From assembly GCA_016839245.1 (NCBI GenBank), contig JAEOUN010000033.1, positions 1 through 25,311 on the forward strand: a DNA stretch of 25,311 nucleotides. The letters run 5' to 3'. Below the pieces are notes generated by a model. It had not been told where the DNA came from. It saw only the letters and a program-made list of their open reading frames with translations, and made no database searches. The stretch comes from Candidatus Thorarchaeota archaeon. GTDB lineage: Archaea; Asgardarchaeota; Thorarchaeia; Thorarchaeales; Thorarchaeaceae. Positions 1 through 6,925 of this stretch are shown here, piece after piece. The first letter of the stretch is position 1. Every line of letters begins with the position of its first letter. A program made the position numbers and the translations under genes.

Positions 1-39
1 AAAAGAATCACATACACTTCCAACATCAATGTGACTCTC

Positions 40-390
40 TCATATTGATTCTACTTGACTATCATTCTCATATTCTTCCATCAAGCAAGCGACACCTTTG
101 CATCTTGATCGTAATTCTTCTGTCTTTCTAAGTTTCTTGAACGCATTGATAACCAGATAACCTCCAATTACTGTGAGAATGATGATTCCTGATACCACGA
201 TTAGGATAAGTGGTAACATTGCCTCAACAGAGTAGTAGTCTGATGTTGCAATCAAAATGGTCAGTAACGACATTGGAATGGTGAGTATTCCAATACCTGT
301 TCTAAGCTCTGCTAGATGTGTTCTTTTTTCAGCATCAATTGTACGGATGAGCGCCAATGCTATGTTGATATCTCTCGTTCTTTCACTCAC
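40..390 (-). CDS. Small two-helix membrane protein, unknown function
   Basis: A 116-residue protein starting at a GTG (388-390) with an AGGTG just upstream. It has a charged N-terminus (residues 1-30), then two hydrophobic segments at about residues 32-48 and 58-82, then a basic stretch (FKKLRK) and an acidic tail. This two-helix plan, with a charged helix before the first membrane segment, resembles small DUF202-like membrane proteins, but I do not recognise the family. It lies 41 bases downstream of the gene at 432-647 on the same strand, so the two are probably co-transcribed. The large plus-strand open frame over this region is an antisense shadow. Confidence 0.6.
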   Translation of the reverse strand: MSERTRDINIALALIRTIDAEKRTHLAELRTGIGILTIPMSLLTILIATSDYYSVEAMLPLILIVVSGIIILTVIGGYLVINAFKKLRKTEELRSRCKGVACLMEEYENDSQVESI

Positions 391-431
391 CTGTCATGAA
401 CCCACCATCACTTTCTACGTAGGATACCTCT

Positions 432-647
432 TTATTTTCCTATTTTCTCCTTTTTCCGTCTGGCTAGCAATCTCTTTGCCTCATCTTGCCCTACAAATTC
501 AGAGATTCTTTTTATTGCTTCAGGATCGTCCTCTCTCTCCAACCAATGTTCAATCTCTCTTGCGATGGAGGGCGACAGGTCTTTTGCTAATTTCCTTTTT
601 CTCTCTTTATTATTGAGGTCAAAATCATCAGGTCCAAGAAGGCTCAT
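432..647 (-). CDS. Small charged hypothetical protein
   Basis: A 71-residue, very charged and predicted helical protein with an ATG start. It begins MSLLGPDDFDLNNKER and ends with a lysine/arginine-rich tail (RRKKEKIGK). No membrane segment, cysteine cluster or recognised domain is visible. It precedes the small membrane protein at 40-390 on the same strand with a 41-base gap, so they may form a two-gene unit. The promoter would lie in the AT-rich stretch 650-710. I do not recognise the family. Its composition is protein-like and the competing plus-strand frame is less plausible. Confidence 0.55.
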   Translation of the reverse strand: MSLLGPDDFDLNNKERKRKLAKDLSPSIAREIEHWLEREDDPEAIKRISEFVGQDEAKRLLARRKKEKIGK

Positions 648-716
648 ATTGATTCACTCATATTGTGTATATCTCTGATAATATGACCTTATGCATATCA
701 CAGTACCTGTCCGTTA

Positions 717-726
717 TTCTTATAAC
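717..726 (+). promoter_or_regulatory. Putative TATA box of tRNA-Pro
   Basis: The motif TTCTTATAAC lies about 27-36 bases upstream of the mature 5' end of the tRNA-Pro gene, which is the usual distance for an archaeal TATA element. Position and composition are the only evidence. Confidence 0.4.
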
Positions 727-775
727 TGCAGAGAGAGTCAAACATCAAAACAGGGTCGGTGGTCTAGCTTGGCTA

Positions 776-805
776 CAGTTCGTCACTCGTGACCGATTGC
801 CAAAA
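776..805 (+). other. tRNA-Pro intron 1, in the D-loop (noncanonical site)
   Basis: About 30 nt inserted after the D-loop sequence AGCTTGGCTA. A bulge-helix-bulge can be drawn. The central helix is TTGGC (769-773) with GCCAA (799-803). The 3-nt bulges are TAC (774-776) and AAA (804-806). The inner stem contains GTCA (782-785) and TGAC (790-793) around the loop CTCG. Cleavage after the second bulge base gives 776-805. A run of five A (802-806) leaves the 3' boundary uncertain by about one base. Confidence 0.75.
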
Positions 806-822
806 ATGATTCTTGGTTTGGG

Positions 823-854
823 TCGCCGCTTGGCGTAGCTCAAGCCCGCAAGAG
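823..854 (+). other. tRNA-Pro intron 2, canonical 37/38 site
   Basis: A 32-nt intron between G37 (822) and T38 (855). The bulge-helix-bulge is clear: outer helix is the anticodon stem CTTGG/CCAAG; the 4-bp central helix is TTTG (817-820) with CAAG (849-852 region); the 3-nt bulges are GGT (821-823) and AGT (853-855), each cut after its second base. GCTTG and CAAGC inside the intron can extend the inner stem. Confidence 0.9.
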
Positions 855-1018
855 TCCAAGGGATCCCCGGTTCGAATCCGGGCCGGCCCACCATTTCTCT
901 TGTTTTTCTGATTCTAGTCTTAATCTTTTACTATGGTCGGTACCAAATTTATTCAGAATTCTTCCAAGTTCGTCAATAGTCGAAATCCTTATGTTCAATC
1001 CCATACGGAAATCGTGTA

Positions 1019-1744
1019 ATGTCGTATCAATCTTCAATTCGAGACCGCCTTGCTAAGCGGATTGCAGGGGAAATAGCTCTATCGGAGAATCCCGGGCAAG
1101 TCATGCGTATCTGGCGTGAAAGATTCAGACTTCCGCAGATTGTTCTTGCAGAGCATTTAGATATCAGTCCAAGTGTGATTAGTGACTATGAATCTGGAAG
1201 GAGAAAATCCCCTGGGACTTCAACTATTCGAAGATTTGTTATGGCTCTCCTTTCACTAGATGAGCATAATGGTGGACAGACAGTAGCTGCTTTTGTTCGA
1301 TTGATGGATGTAAGTCTCGTAGATCTGAATATTGTCCTAGCCATGAGTGATTTCTCATCACCGATGACATCAAAGGCATTCTGCAAACAGCTCAAATGCA
1401 CAATTCTCTCTGGAGAGAAGTATCTTGACAGGGAGATTTATGGTTACACACTTGTAGATGTGGAACGTGCAGTAAAAGAGTTGAACAGTGATGAGTTTCT
1501 CAAACTCTTTGGAGCTACCACCGAGCGTTGTCTCCTATTTACAAAGGTCAATACGGGCAGAGCACCTATGATTGCAATAAAATCACAAGAATTCAAACCA
1601 GCTTTAGTCATTTTGCATGGAGTAGGAGAAGTAGACCGTTTAGCACTGGAACTCTCTGAGCAGATGAAAATACCTCTTGCAGTAAGCAAGATATCTTCAC
1701 TGGATATACTGACAAAAGAGCTTCACAATCTCGAACCATCCTAG
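1019..1744 (+). CDS. Archaeal XRE-type HTH transcriptional regulator
   Basis: A 241-residue protein with a Cro/CI-type helix-turn-helix at about residues 28-80: the segment RLPQIVLAEHLDISPSVISD contains both helices, followed by YESGRRKSPG, the usual end of this fold. The C-terminal half (about 155-240) is a separate alpha/beta domain. The length and the HTH plus C-terminal layout match the predicted archaeal regulators grouped as COG1709; that assignment is from memory of the family. The gene starts 125 bases after tRNA-Pro and its stop codon shares the bases CTAG with the convergent pyrB stop. Ligand and target are not evident. Confidence 0.85.
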   Translation: MSYQSSIRDRLAKRIAGEIALSENPGQVMRIWRERFRLPQIVLAEHLDISPSVISDYESGRRKSPGTSTIRRFVMALLSLDEHNGGQTVAAFVRLMDVSLVDLNIVLAMSDFSSPMTSKAFCKQLKCTILSGEKYLDREIYGYTLVDVERAVKELNSDEFLKLFGATTERCLLFTKVNTGRAPMIAIKSQEFKPALVILHGVGEVDRLALELSEQMKIPLAVSKISSLDILTKELHNLEPS

Positions 1745-2667
1745 CCTAGAATCATCTTCAAGATGGCCATCCGTAAAACAACTCCATTATAGACTTGATC
1801 AAAGTACCTTGCCTGTGGCATACTATCAATATCTGAGCTTAATTCATCTACTCTTGGAAGAGGGTGCAAGATGATTGCGTCATCCCTTAAAAGACCGGCT
1901 TCTTCTACACCGATTTTGAATTGACCTTTTACCTTATCATATTCCCGTTCATCAGGGAATCGTTCCTTCTGAATCCGCGTCATATAGACAACATCAACAT
2001 CTTGAACAGCATCTCTGACATCGTCAACTTCAGTTACTTCGATGCCTCTATTCTTGATTTCTTCCACAACGGTGGGTTTCATCCTTAGTGTCGGAGGTGC
2101 AGCCAGCTTAATTTTTACATTGTAATGAGACAGTCCCATTCCAAGAGAGTGTACCGTCCGACCATACTTGAGGTCTCCACATAGTGAAATCGTTAGACCA
2201 TCTATCTTCCCTTTCATCTTTTTAATTGAATACAGGTCAAGGAGAGCTTGAGTTGGGTGTTCTTCTGCGCCGCTACCCGCATTAATAACTGGAACATTTG
2301 AGAACTCAGCAGCGACTCTAGCTGAACCATCAAGGGGATGTCTTATGACAATCACATCCGCATACCGCTCGACAGTCCTTATCGTATCAGCAAGTGTTTC
2401 TCCTTTTGCACCTGCACTGGAAACTCCTGCCTCTGCAAAACCAAGGACGCTTCCTCCCAAGCGTAACATTGCACTCTCAAAAGAGAGTCGTGTACGAGTT
2501 GAAGGTTCAAAGAACAGTGTCGCCATTATTTTTGAATCAAGATCTTTACTTCTCTTTACAGCAATAGTTTCCATCTTTGCTGCGACTTCTAGAATGTGGT
2601 CAATCTGATTTCTATCCAAGTCTTGAATGCTAATGAGATTGCGGAGTTCACCCATGTGTTGTAACAC
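1741..2667 (-). CDS. pyrB: Aspartate carbamoyltransferase, catalytic chain
   Basis: This enzyme joins carbamoyl phosphate and L-aspartate to make N-carbamoyl-aspartate, the committed step of UMP synthesis. Visible family motifs are the carbamoyl-phosphate loop STRTR (residues 56-60), the mobile-loop serine/lysine segment SSAGAKGET (83-91), HPTQ (137-140), TRIQKERF (230-237) and HPLPR (268-272). The length of 308 is normal. The listed start is GTG at 2667, but the ATG four codons later (2655) has AGGTG at a better distance and is probably the true start. It follows the dCMP deaminase-like gene by 44 bases. No regulatory chain gene (pyrI) is next to it, although the pyrB-pyrI pair is common in archaea. 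Confidence 0.96.
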   Translation of the reverse strand: MLQHMGELRNLISIQDLDRNQIDHILEVAAKMETIAVKRSKDLDSKIMATLFFEPSTRTRLSFESAMLRLGGSVLGFAEAGVSSAGAKGETLADTIRTVERYADVIVIRHPLDGSARVAAEFSNVPVINAGSGAEEHPTQALLDLYSIKKMKGKIDGLTISLCGDLKYGRTVHSLGMGLSHYNVKIKLAAPPTLRMKPTVVEEIKNRGIEVTEVDDVRDAVQDVDVVYMTRIQKERFPDEREYDKVKGQFKIGVEEAGLLRDDAIILHPLPRVDELSSDIDSMPQARYFDQVYNGVVLRMAILKMILG

Positions 2668-2711
2668 CTGGAAATGACTCTAGAAGTAAAACGCTCTTTA
2701 AGCTTTCCAAC

Positions 2712-3212
2712 TCAAGGATTCTTCGTTTTAGTCCCGTTTATCCCATACACTCGTTGTATAGATACTTGACGCATAGTAAGACTGGACTCTTTCAATAATT
2801 GATCAGCGAGTGAATCATCATATTCTTCGATGTAAATAATTTCTTGAATTCCTGCGTTAATGATCATCTTTGTGCAAATACTACAGGGCTTTGTAGTACA
2901 GTATATTTTAGCTCCTCTTACACTAACCCCATGATATGCAGCTTGTATTATTGCATTTTGCTCTGCATGGAGTCCTCTGCATAACTCATGGCGTTCTCCA
3001 GACTTTACGCCTAATTGTTCCCTCAGACAACCAACCTCTGAGCAATGTGGCAATCCTTTTGGCGCCCCGTTATATCCTGTACTCAATATCTGTGAATCTT
3101 TAACAATTACTGCGCCAACTTGATTTCTTAGGCATGTACTTCTCGATGATACAAGGTCTGCAATCTCGGAAAAATAGACATCCTTGCTCTTACGATTCAA
3201 CTCACGCTTCAC
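2712..3212 (-). CDS. dCMP deaminase-like cytidine/deoxycytidylate deaminase
   Basis: A zinc-dependent deaminase of 166 residues. The zinc and proton-shuttle motif HAE is at residues 82-84 and PCxxC at 109-113 (PCSIC). The N-terminal part ([15 protein letters not shown], then [12 protein letters not shown]) and the extra cysteine/histidine insert before HAE are typical of the dCMP deaminase/ComEB group, which turns dCMP into dUMP for dTTP synthesis. The start is GTG at 3210-3212, and the gene overlaps the upstream zinc-ribbon gene by 11 bases, so translation is probably coupled. Placement before pyrB fits a pyrimidine role. Substrate specificity (dCMP versus another cytosine compound) cannot be settled here. 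Confidence 0.88.
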   Translation of the reverse strand: MKRELNRKSKDVYFSEIADLVSSRSTCLRNQVGAVIVKDSQILSTGYNGAPKGLPHCSEVGCLREQLGVKSGERHELCRGLHAEQNAIIQAAYHGVSVRGAKIYCTTKPCSICTKMIINAGIQEIIYIEEYDDSLADQLLKESSLTMRQVSIQRVYGINGTKTKNP

Positions 3213-3687
3213 CTTTGTTCAATATGATATGTCTTGGAACGTGTCCAATGAAAAACTTCCACTTTTCAAGATCCTGATTTTTCTTCTGATATAATCCTAT
3301 ACTGACGAAAGTAATTCCCCCATTAAGAAAGACACGTTCATTGAAGAATTGGGTGTTGTCTAAACGGTCTGCTTTCTTCATTGCCTCATTGAAATAGTAG
3401 ATACCTGTACTGATTCCTCCGAATACATTCTCTGGAACAACCATCTTGTCAAGAAGTGCTAGTCCTTTTCGAATAAGATGTAGTGTCTCTTGCCCTTGGC
3501 CTTTGTCAATTAGCTTCTCTATCTCTCTTGAAATTTTCACTATTTCTTCTTCTGCTTCAGAAGAGATTCCTCGATATTCCAATGATAAGAGCTTCACAGT
3601 AGCACAGTTTGAACAGAATATGTATTGCTGATTCTTCCATATCTCATTCGATGAAATATCTCTGTTACATATTTGACATCGAGTCAA
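3202..3687 (-). CDS. Zinc-ribbon protein, unknown function
   Basis: A 161-residue protein with TTG start. The N-terminus carries a two-knuckle zinc ribbon: CQIC (residues 4-7) and CSNC (25-28). A helical, charged segment follows (about 40-85), then a more globular C-terminal part ending near [19 protein letters not shown]. It overlaps the dCMP deaminase-like gene by 11 bases and is first in the pyrimidine run on the minus strand. I do not recognise the family. The context allows a regulatory or accessory role in nucleotide metabolism, but nothing in the sequence shows it. Confidence 0.7.
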   Translation of the reverse strand: MTRCQICNRDISSNEIWKNQQYIFCSNCATVKLLSLEYRGISSEAEEEIVKISREIEKLIDKGQGQETLHLIRKGLALLDKMVVPENVFGGISTGIYYFNEAMKKADRLDNTQFFNERVFLNGGITFVSIGLYQKKNQDLEKWKFFIGHVPRHIILNKGEA

Positions 3688-3730
3688 GAATATCAGTCAT
3701 CCTACATCAAGCGAGTAAAATTCGTCTTAT

Positions 3731-3823
3731 ATGAATCTCGGTAGAGATTTGAATCACTACATATACCACCTGATGGTAAACGAATCACGCCGCATGGGAA
3801 AAGTAAAAAGAGCAGCCCGTTGA
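3731..3823 (+). CDS. Possible 30-residue basic small ORF upstream of SRP19
   Basis: An ATG at 3731 opens a 30-codon frame ending in TGA at 3821-3823. The product would be basic at its C-terminus (ESRRMGKVKRAAR). It lies in the 166-base gap between divergent genes and stops 30 bases before the SRP19 start. A TATA-like ACATATAC at about 3758-3765 would lie inside the frame, which argues that the region may instead be promoter and leader of srp19. No ribosome site is obvious. Low confidence. Confidence 0.2.
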   Translation: MNLGRDLNHYIYHLMVNESRRMGKVKRAAR

Positions 3824-3853
3824 GAATGATTATCAGACCACTGGTGTGCTAAA

Positions 3854-4210
3854 ATGAGAAAACAGGATAGAAAACTCATATTCTGGCCTGCATATTTTGA
3901 AAAGAATATCTCAAGGTCTCAAGGACGTAAGATTCCAAGCAACCTTGCTGCCCCGGATGTAACAATTAGCCTTCTTGAGGAAGCTGCAGAAGCAGCGGGT
4001 ATGGAATACGAGATTCAAGCTGACAAGCAGTATCCGAGATATTGGTCTGTAAACAGAGGATATATCGTTGTAGATAATAATGAAGGTCATAAGAAGAAGC
4101 GGCTTATATTGACCTTAGCAAAAGGTGTTCGAAGAGCTATTGCGAGAAGAGAATCTGCTCGTCTTGCTCAAGAATCTAAGAAAAACAAGAAAAAGCATCG
4201 AAAAAGATAG
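3854..4210 (+). CDS. srp19: Signal recognition particle protein SRP19
   Basis: A small basic protein that binds the SRP RNA and promotes SRP54 loading, for co-translational membrane targeting. The N-terminus (KLIFWPAYFEKNISRSQGRK, about residues 7-26) is the family hallmark: a WP-x-Y-hydrophobic strand followed by S-R-x-x-G-R-K/R-I-P, which contacts the RNA tetraloop. Next comes the middle segment with PRYW and a lysine/arginine-rich tail (KKNKKKHRKR). The length of 118 is somewhat longer than the shortest archaeal forms owing to the tail. It is 20 bases ahead of gar1 on the same strand, a neighbour pair common in archaea. Confidence 0.93.
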   Translation: MRKQDRKLIFWPAYFEKNISRSQGRKIPSNLAAPDVTISLLEEAAEAAGMEYEIQADKQYPRYWSVNRGYIVVDNNEGHKKKRLILTLAKGVRRAIARRESARLAQESKKNKKKHRKR

Positions 4211-4230
4211 GTTTTATGGAGGAGTAATTC

Positions 4231-4470
4231 TTGAAGCGCCTTGGTAAAGTTCTCCACATCTCGAATCGTGGATCAATAATTGTCCGTGTTGATAAGACTC
4301 CTCCTCTAGGGAACAAGTCAATTGTCTTGGATAAACAAGCACAAGAGATAGGCACTATCGTTGATATCTTTGGTCCTGTATCTAATCCATATATTGCAAT
4401 TCGTCCTAGACGTGATTTTAATCCAGAAAAATTGGTAGGCCAAATGCTCTATTTGCATAAAAGAGAATGA
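4231..4470 (+). CDS. gar1: H/ACA RNP protein Gar1
   Basis: A 79-residue protein of the Gar1 beta-barrel type, part of the H/ACA ribonucleoprotein that turns specific uridines into pseudouridine with Cbf5, Nop10 and L7Ae. The pattern is LGKVLHISNRGSIIVRV, then PPLGNKSIVLDKQAQEIGTIVDIFGPVSNPYIAIRP: a strand-rich core with the conserved GxIxDIFGPVxxPY segment. The start is TTG at 4231, with a strong GGAGGAG (4218-4224) six bases upstream, which decides the start. Lacks the glycine/arginine-rich ends of eukaryotic Gar1, as usual for archaea. Directly downstream of srp19. Confidence 0.92.
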   Translation: MKRLGKVLHISNRGSIIVRVDKTPPLGNKSIVLDKQAQEIGTIVDIFGPVSNPYIAIRPRRDFNPEKLVGQMLYLHKRE

Positions 4471-4598
4471 ACATAAATATACAATCAGGCTTTTTCATAT
4501 ACGACAATTGCCGATAATGGCTAGCAGCTTCCGATAATTAAATATCAGCTTATGTACTTCGTTTGATGTTGCCATGTTCTTAATCAAAGGTCATTTCA

Positions 4599-4946
4599 AT
4601 GAGCGATCTCAATGCCCAGATGATAAGTGAACTAAAATCCGCAGGTAAAGATGGTCTTCTCATTGATGAACTGATTGAAAAGCTTGGCATTGAAAAAGAA
4701 CAGATCATGTCAGCTCTAATGACTCTGTTGTCCGAGGGACGGATAATGCAGAAACAAGAATTCGAAAACGAACGATACGTATTGAAACCAGCACTCACTG
4801 ATGATAGCGAGCCAAGTGGTCTATCAGATATGAACGGTTGCCCCTGTTTCCATTGCTTAAAAATTGGTAAATGTGGTGTGCGCCAATCCGATTCGCCAGT
4901 GAACTGCAAAGAATTAGAAGAATGGATGGGCGCAGATATCAGTTAA
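4599..4946 (+). CDS. TFE-beta/RPC34-like winged-helix Fe-S protein
   Basis: A 115-residue protein. Residues 5-62 look like a single winged helix (LLIDELIEKLGIEKEQIMSAL as the helix-turn-helix, then a wing). The C-terminal part has cysteines at 81, 83, 86, 92 and 103 in a pattern close to the cubane Fe-S motif of RNA polymerase III subunit RPC34/RPC39 and archaeal TFE-beta, including S-P-x-N-C and an E-W pair just after it. In those families the protein joins TFE-alpha and helps open promoter DNA. Assignment is by motif, not by search; an unrelated MarR-like regulator with a cluster is the alternative. ATG start. Its stop shares TTAA with the convergent methyltransferase gene. Confidence 0.68.
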   Translation: MSDLNAQMISELKSAGKDGLLIDELIEKLGIEKEQIMSALMTLLSEGRIMQKQEFENERYVLKPALTDDSEPSGLSDMNGCPCFHCLKIGKCGVRQSDSPVNCKELEEWMGADIS

Positions 4947-5575
4947 TTTGTGCCCAGCCCTTCATCAGCTATTCTTTTTCTCGGCCCTATAGCTAGTAGG
5001 TATATCTCAGCACTTGATTTTCTCGATGCAGGAGGCTTGATGAGTTTTGCAGTGTTATACTTCTTCTTGACCGATTGCAAAAATTCTTGAAAGCCCTTCC
5101 CCTGGAAGACCTTTGCTAAAGCCTTTCCATTAGGTTCTAAGACTTGTAATCCTATATCGAAGGTTCGCTCTGCAAGCTCGAGCTGACGTACGACATCCAA
5201 CTCCCATTGCCCAGATACCTTAGGTGAGCAATCCGAAAGTACCAAATCGAATGATCCTCCCATGATATCAATCGCTTTCCTGATGATATCATCTTTCAGA
5301 ATACTTCCTTGAATGAAATGCACGCCCTGAACTGGTTGCATCTCATCTAAATCAATGGCAACGATTCTCAGGGTTTTGTTCATCTCATGTAATACTTGGG
5401 TCCATCCTCCTGGTGCACTACACAATTCTAATACGGTATCAACACCCTTCAGTAGTCCTTGATCTTTTACCATTTGTTTAATCTTGAAGGCTGATCTACT
5501 TCGATAGCCTGCTCTCTTAGCAGCTCTATAGTAATGTTCTCTCTTGCGGCGCTCGCCTTCTGAACCTCTTGCCAC
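4943..5575 (-). CDS. rlmE: RlmE/FtsJ-type 2'-O-ribose methyltransferase
   Basis: An S-adenosylmethionine-dependent RNA 2'-O-methyltransferase of 210 residues. The SAM loop is ELCSAPGGW (50-58) and the catalytic K-D-K-E tetrad is visible as K31 (in SAFKI), D115 (LSDCSP), K155 (AKVFQG) and E190 (SSAEIYL). Spacing closely follows E. coli RrmJ. The family methylates the 23S rRNA A-loop uridine in bacteria; archaeal members may act on rRNA or tRNA. GTG start, with GGTGAT six bases upstream. It begins six bases after the trm1 stop, so the two are an operon for RNA methylation. No extra C-terminal TRAM domain is present. Confidence 0.93.
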   Translation of the reverse strand: MARGSEGERRKREHYYRAAKRAGYRSRSAFKIKQMVKDQGLLKGVDTVLELCSAPGGWTQVLHEMNKTLRIVAIDLDEMQPVQGVHFIQGSILKDDIIRKAIDIMGGSFDLVLSDCSPKVSGQWELDVVRQLELAERTFDIGLQVLEPNGKALAKVFQGKGFQEFLQSVKKKYNTAKLIKPPASRKSSAEIYLLAIGPRKRIADEGLGTN

Positions 5576-5581
5576 CTGTTA

Positions 5582-6787
5582 TCACCTTTTCAATATATTA
5601 GATATTGCAGATACCACGTCTATTACTGAGGCGTCTGTACGTATTGCTGTGGGTCTGAAGTGTGTTCTAGATACTTTATGACCTATATCTTTGAGGTATT
5701 CAATAACTTGTTCATTTCGCGGAGGTCTAAGACTATACAGATCGCAGACTGCATGCAAATCAATGAATGGAAACTGCATCAGACTCTGTTCCTCATCCAT
5801 TTCATCTAAAATTCTTGGCACTCTCTTATGATAGATGCTTTCATCATCTTGATGTAGTAATTTGAGTGCAGTATCAATTGATTTTCGATCAAATAAGTTT
5901 CCAATCCACAGGGGACCTGCTTTTTTCACTGGCCCCTTGCATCCTTTTCGTACATGTTTAAACGTGCTTTCTTCCTCCTTTATGTTAAGAGGTCTCATTT
6001 CGGAATTCATGCAACTTGGGCAATATCTAATGATACCGAGTGATTCGACCTGTCTATTGGATGCTTTTTTGTCTGAATCTATTTTTACCCAAGTTCTTAC
6101 ATAATGGTCAGTACTCAAAATTGCATAGGGCTTGATTGAACAGTCATTCAGTCCTGTAATTCGAAATACTAGCCCTTGAAGGAGTCTAATAGCAATCTCA
6201 TGAGTAAAGGGTGCTCTAATCGAAAAGCCTCCATATCTTCGCATTGCGACATTAGGGAATGCCCCACAGAGCACTGGCATATCAGTCGCTGTCAGCGCCA
6301 AGAGTCCTCCTTCCGGATCTAGGGCTTGGATTGCAGCATTGAGGTATGGGGCGGGCGTGCCAAATGGATCTACATCGATGTAGTCGAATCTCTTCTCTCT
6401 CGATTCAGATAGAAGGAGGAATTTTGCATCGCCTTTCATTACCTGCGCTCTCTTTTCAAATCCGAGTCTTTCGATATTCCTCTGAGTAGTATCGACTGCA
6501 TTGGGATTCGCATCAAACATCTTCGCAGTGAAATCACCAGAACATTCATTCAGGTAACGAAGAGTCCTGACACCTGAGCCAGTCAAGGGTTCACACATAC
6601 TCTCTACCTTCTCTGTCTGTAGATATGCTGAGAGGAAGAGCACTGAGATATCACGATTCAGGCGCATTCTTGGATTATAAAACACAGGCAGTCTTGCTGT
6701 GACCTGTTTCTTGTCTCCACTATAATACTCTACATCTGCGCTTAGGATGGTAGTTCTACCCTCTGTGTATTCTCTTTCGACTGTCAT
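5582..6787 (-). CDS. trm1: tRNA (guanine-26-N2)-dimethyltransferase Trm1
   Basis: Makes N2,N2-dimethylguanosine at position 26 of tRNA from SAM. The 401-residue protein has the SAM-binding segment EPLTGSGVRTLRYL (66-79), the acidic FDANP (91-95), the catalytic motif IDVDPFGTPAPYL (137-149) and RRYGGFSIRAPFTHE (183-197), all typical of Trm1. A C-terminal domain follows, with a cysteine pair C256/C259 and a further C283, a reduced form of the zinc site seen in archaeal Trm1. The tail ends with a helical segment (IRTDASVIDVVSAISNIL). First gene of the trm1-rlmE pair and divergent from the cyclophilin gene across a 138-base gap. Confidence 0.96.
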   Translation of the reverse strand: MTVEREYTEGRTTILSADVEYYSGDKKQVTARLPVFYNPRMRLNRDISVLFLSAYLQTEKVESMCEPLTGSGVRTLRYLNECSGDFTAKMFDANPNAVDTTQRNIERLGFEKRAQVMKGDAKFLLLSESREKRFDYIDVDPFGTPAPYLNAAIQALDPEGGLLALTATDMPVLCGAFPNVAMRRYGGFSIRAPFTHEIAIRLLQGLVFRITGLNDCSIKPYAILSTDHYVRTWVKIDSDKKASNRQVESLGIIRYCPSCMNSEMRPLNIKEEESTFKHVRKGCKGPVKKAGPLWIGNLFDRKSIDTALKLLHQDDESIYHKRVPRILDEMDEEQSLMQFPFIDLHAVCDLYSLRPPRNEQVIEYLKDIGHKVSRTHFRPTAIRTDASVIDVVSAISNILKR

Positions 6788-6925
6788 TCAATCTTCATCT
6801 TTGTAATTATTCTAATAAGCCAATAGGCATGACTGCCAAATAAAGCGCTTCCCAAATGGCTAAGTACATAATAGAGTTTAGTAAAAGAAAGCGAATATTC
6901 GTAAAATCAAATACAAGGTGTAGAA

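Larger units (their letters stand above)
753..893 (+). tRNA. tRNA-Pro(UGG), two introns, CCA encoded
   Basis: Acceptor stem GGGTCGG (753-759) pairs with CCGGCCC (883-889), followed by A890 and an encoded CCA (891-893). The T-arm is CCCGG-TTCGAAT-CCGGG (866-882). The anticodon stem CTTGG (812-816) pairs with CCAAG (856-860), and the loop TTTGGG plus T855 gives anticodon TGG (819-821) with G37 next to it, as is typical of tRNA-Pro. The D-stem GTCT (761-764) pairs with TGAT (807-810), but the D-loop is interrupted. Removing the introns 776-805 and 823-854 leaves a normal tRNA of about 79 nt including CCA. An antisense protein frame over the 3' end is the familiar false ORF produced by tRNA genes. 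Confidence 0.93.

Noticed and set aside
257..616. Plus-strand open frame of 119 codons
   Set aside because: It is antisense to two better frames and spans their gap; its translation is an odd mixture rich in Leu, Ser and Phe with no domain.
840..1037. Minus-strand open frame of 65 codons
   Set aside because: It reads antisense through the tRNA-Pro 3' end and gives the well-known false peptide (WAGPDSNRGSLG) produced by tRNA T-arms and acceptors.
3769..3848. C/D-box guide RNA before srp19
   Set aside because: TGATGG and ATGATTA resemble C and C' boxes, but no CTGA D boxes lie at the required distances.
4580..4909. Minus-strand frame of 109 codons
   Set aside because: Antisense of the TFE-beta-like gene, whose cysteine motif and winged helix are convincing.
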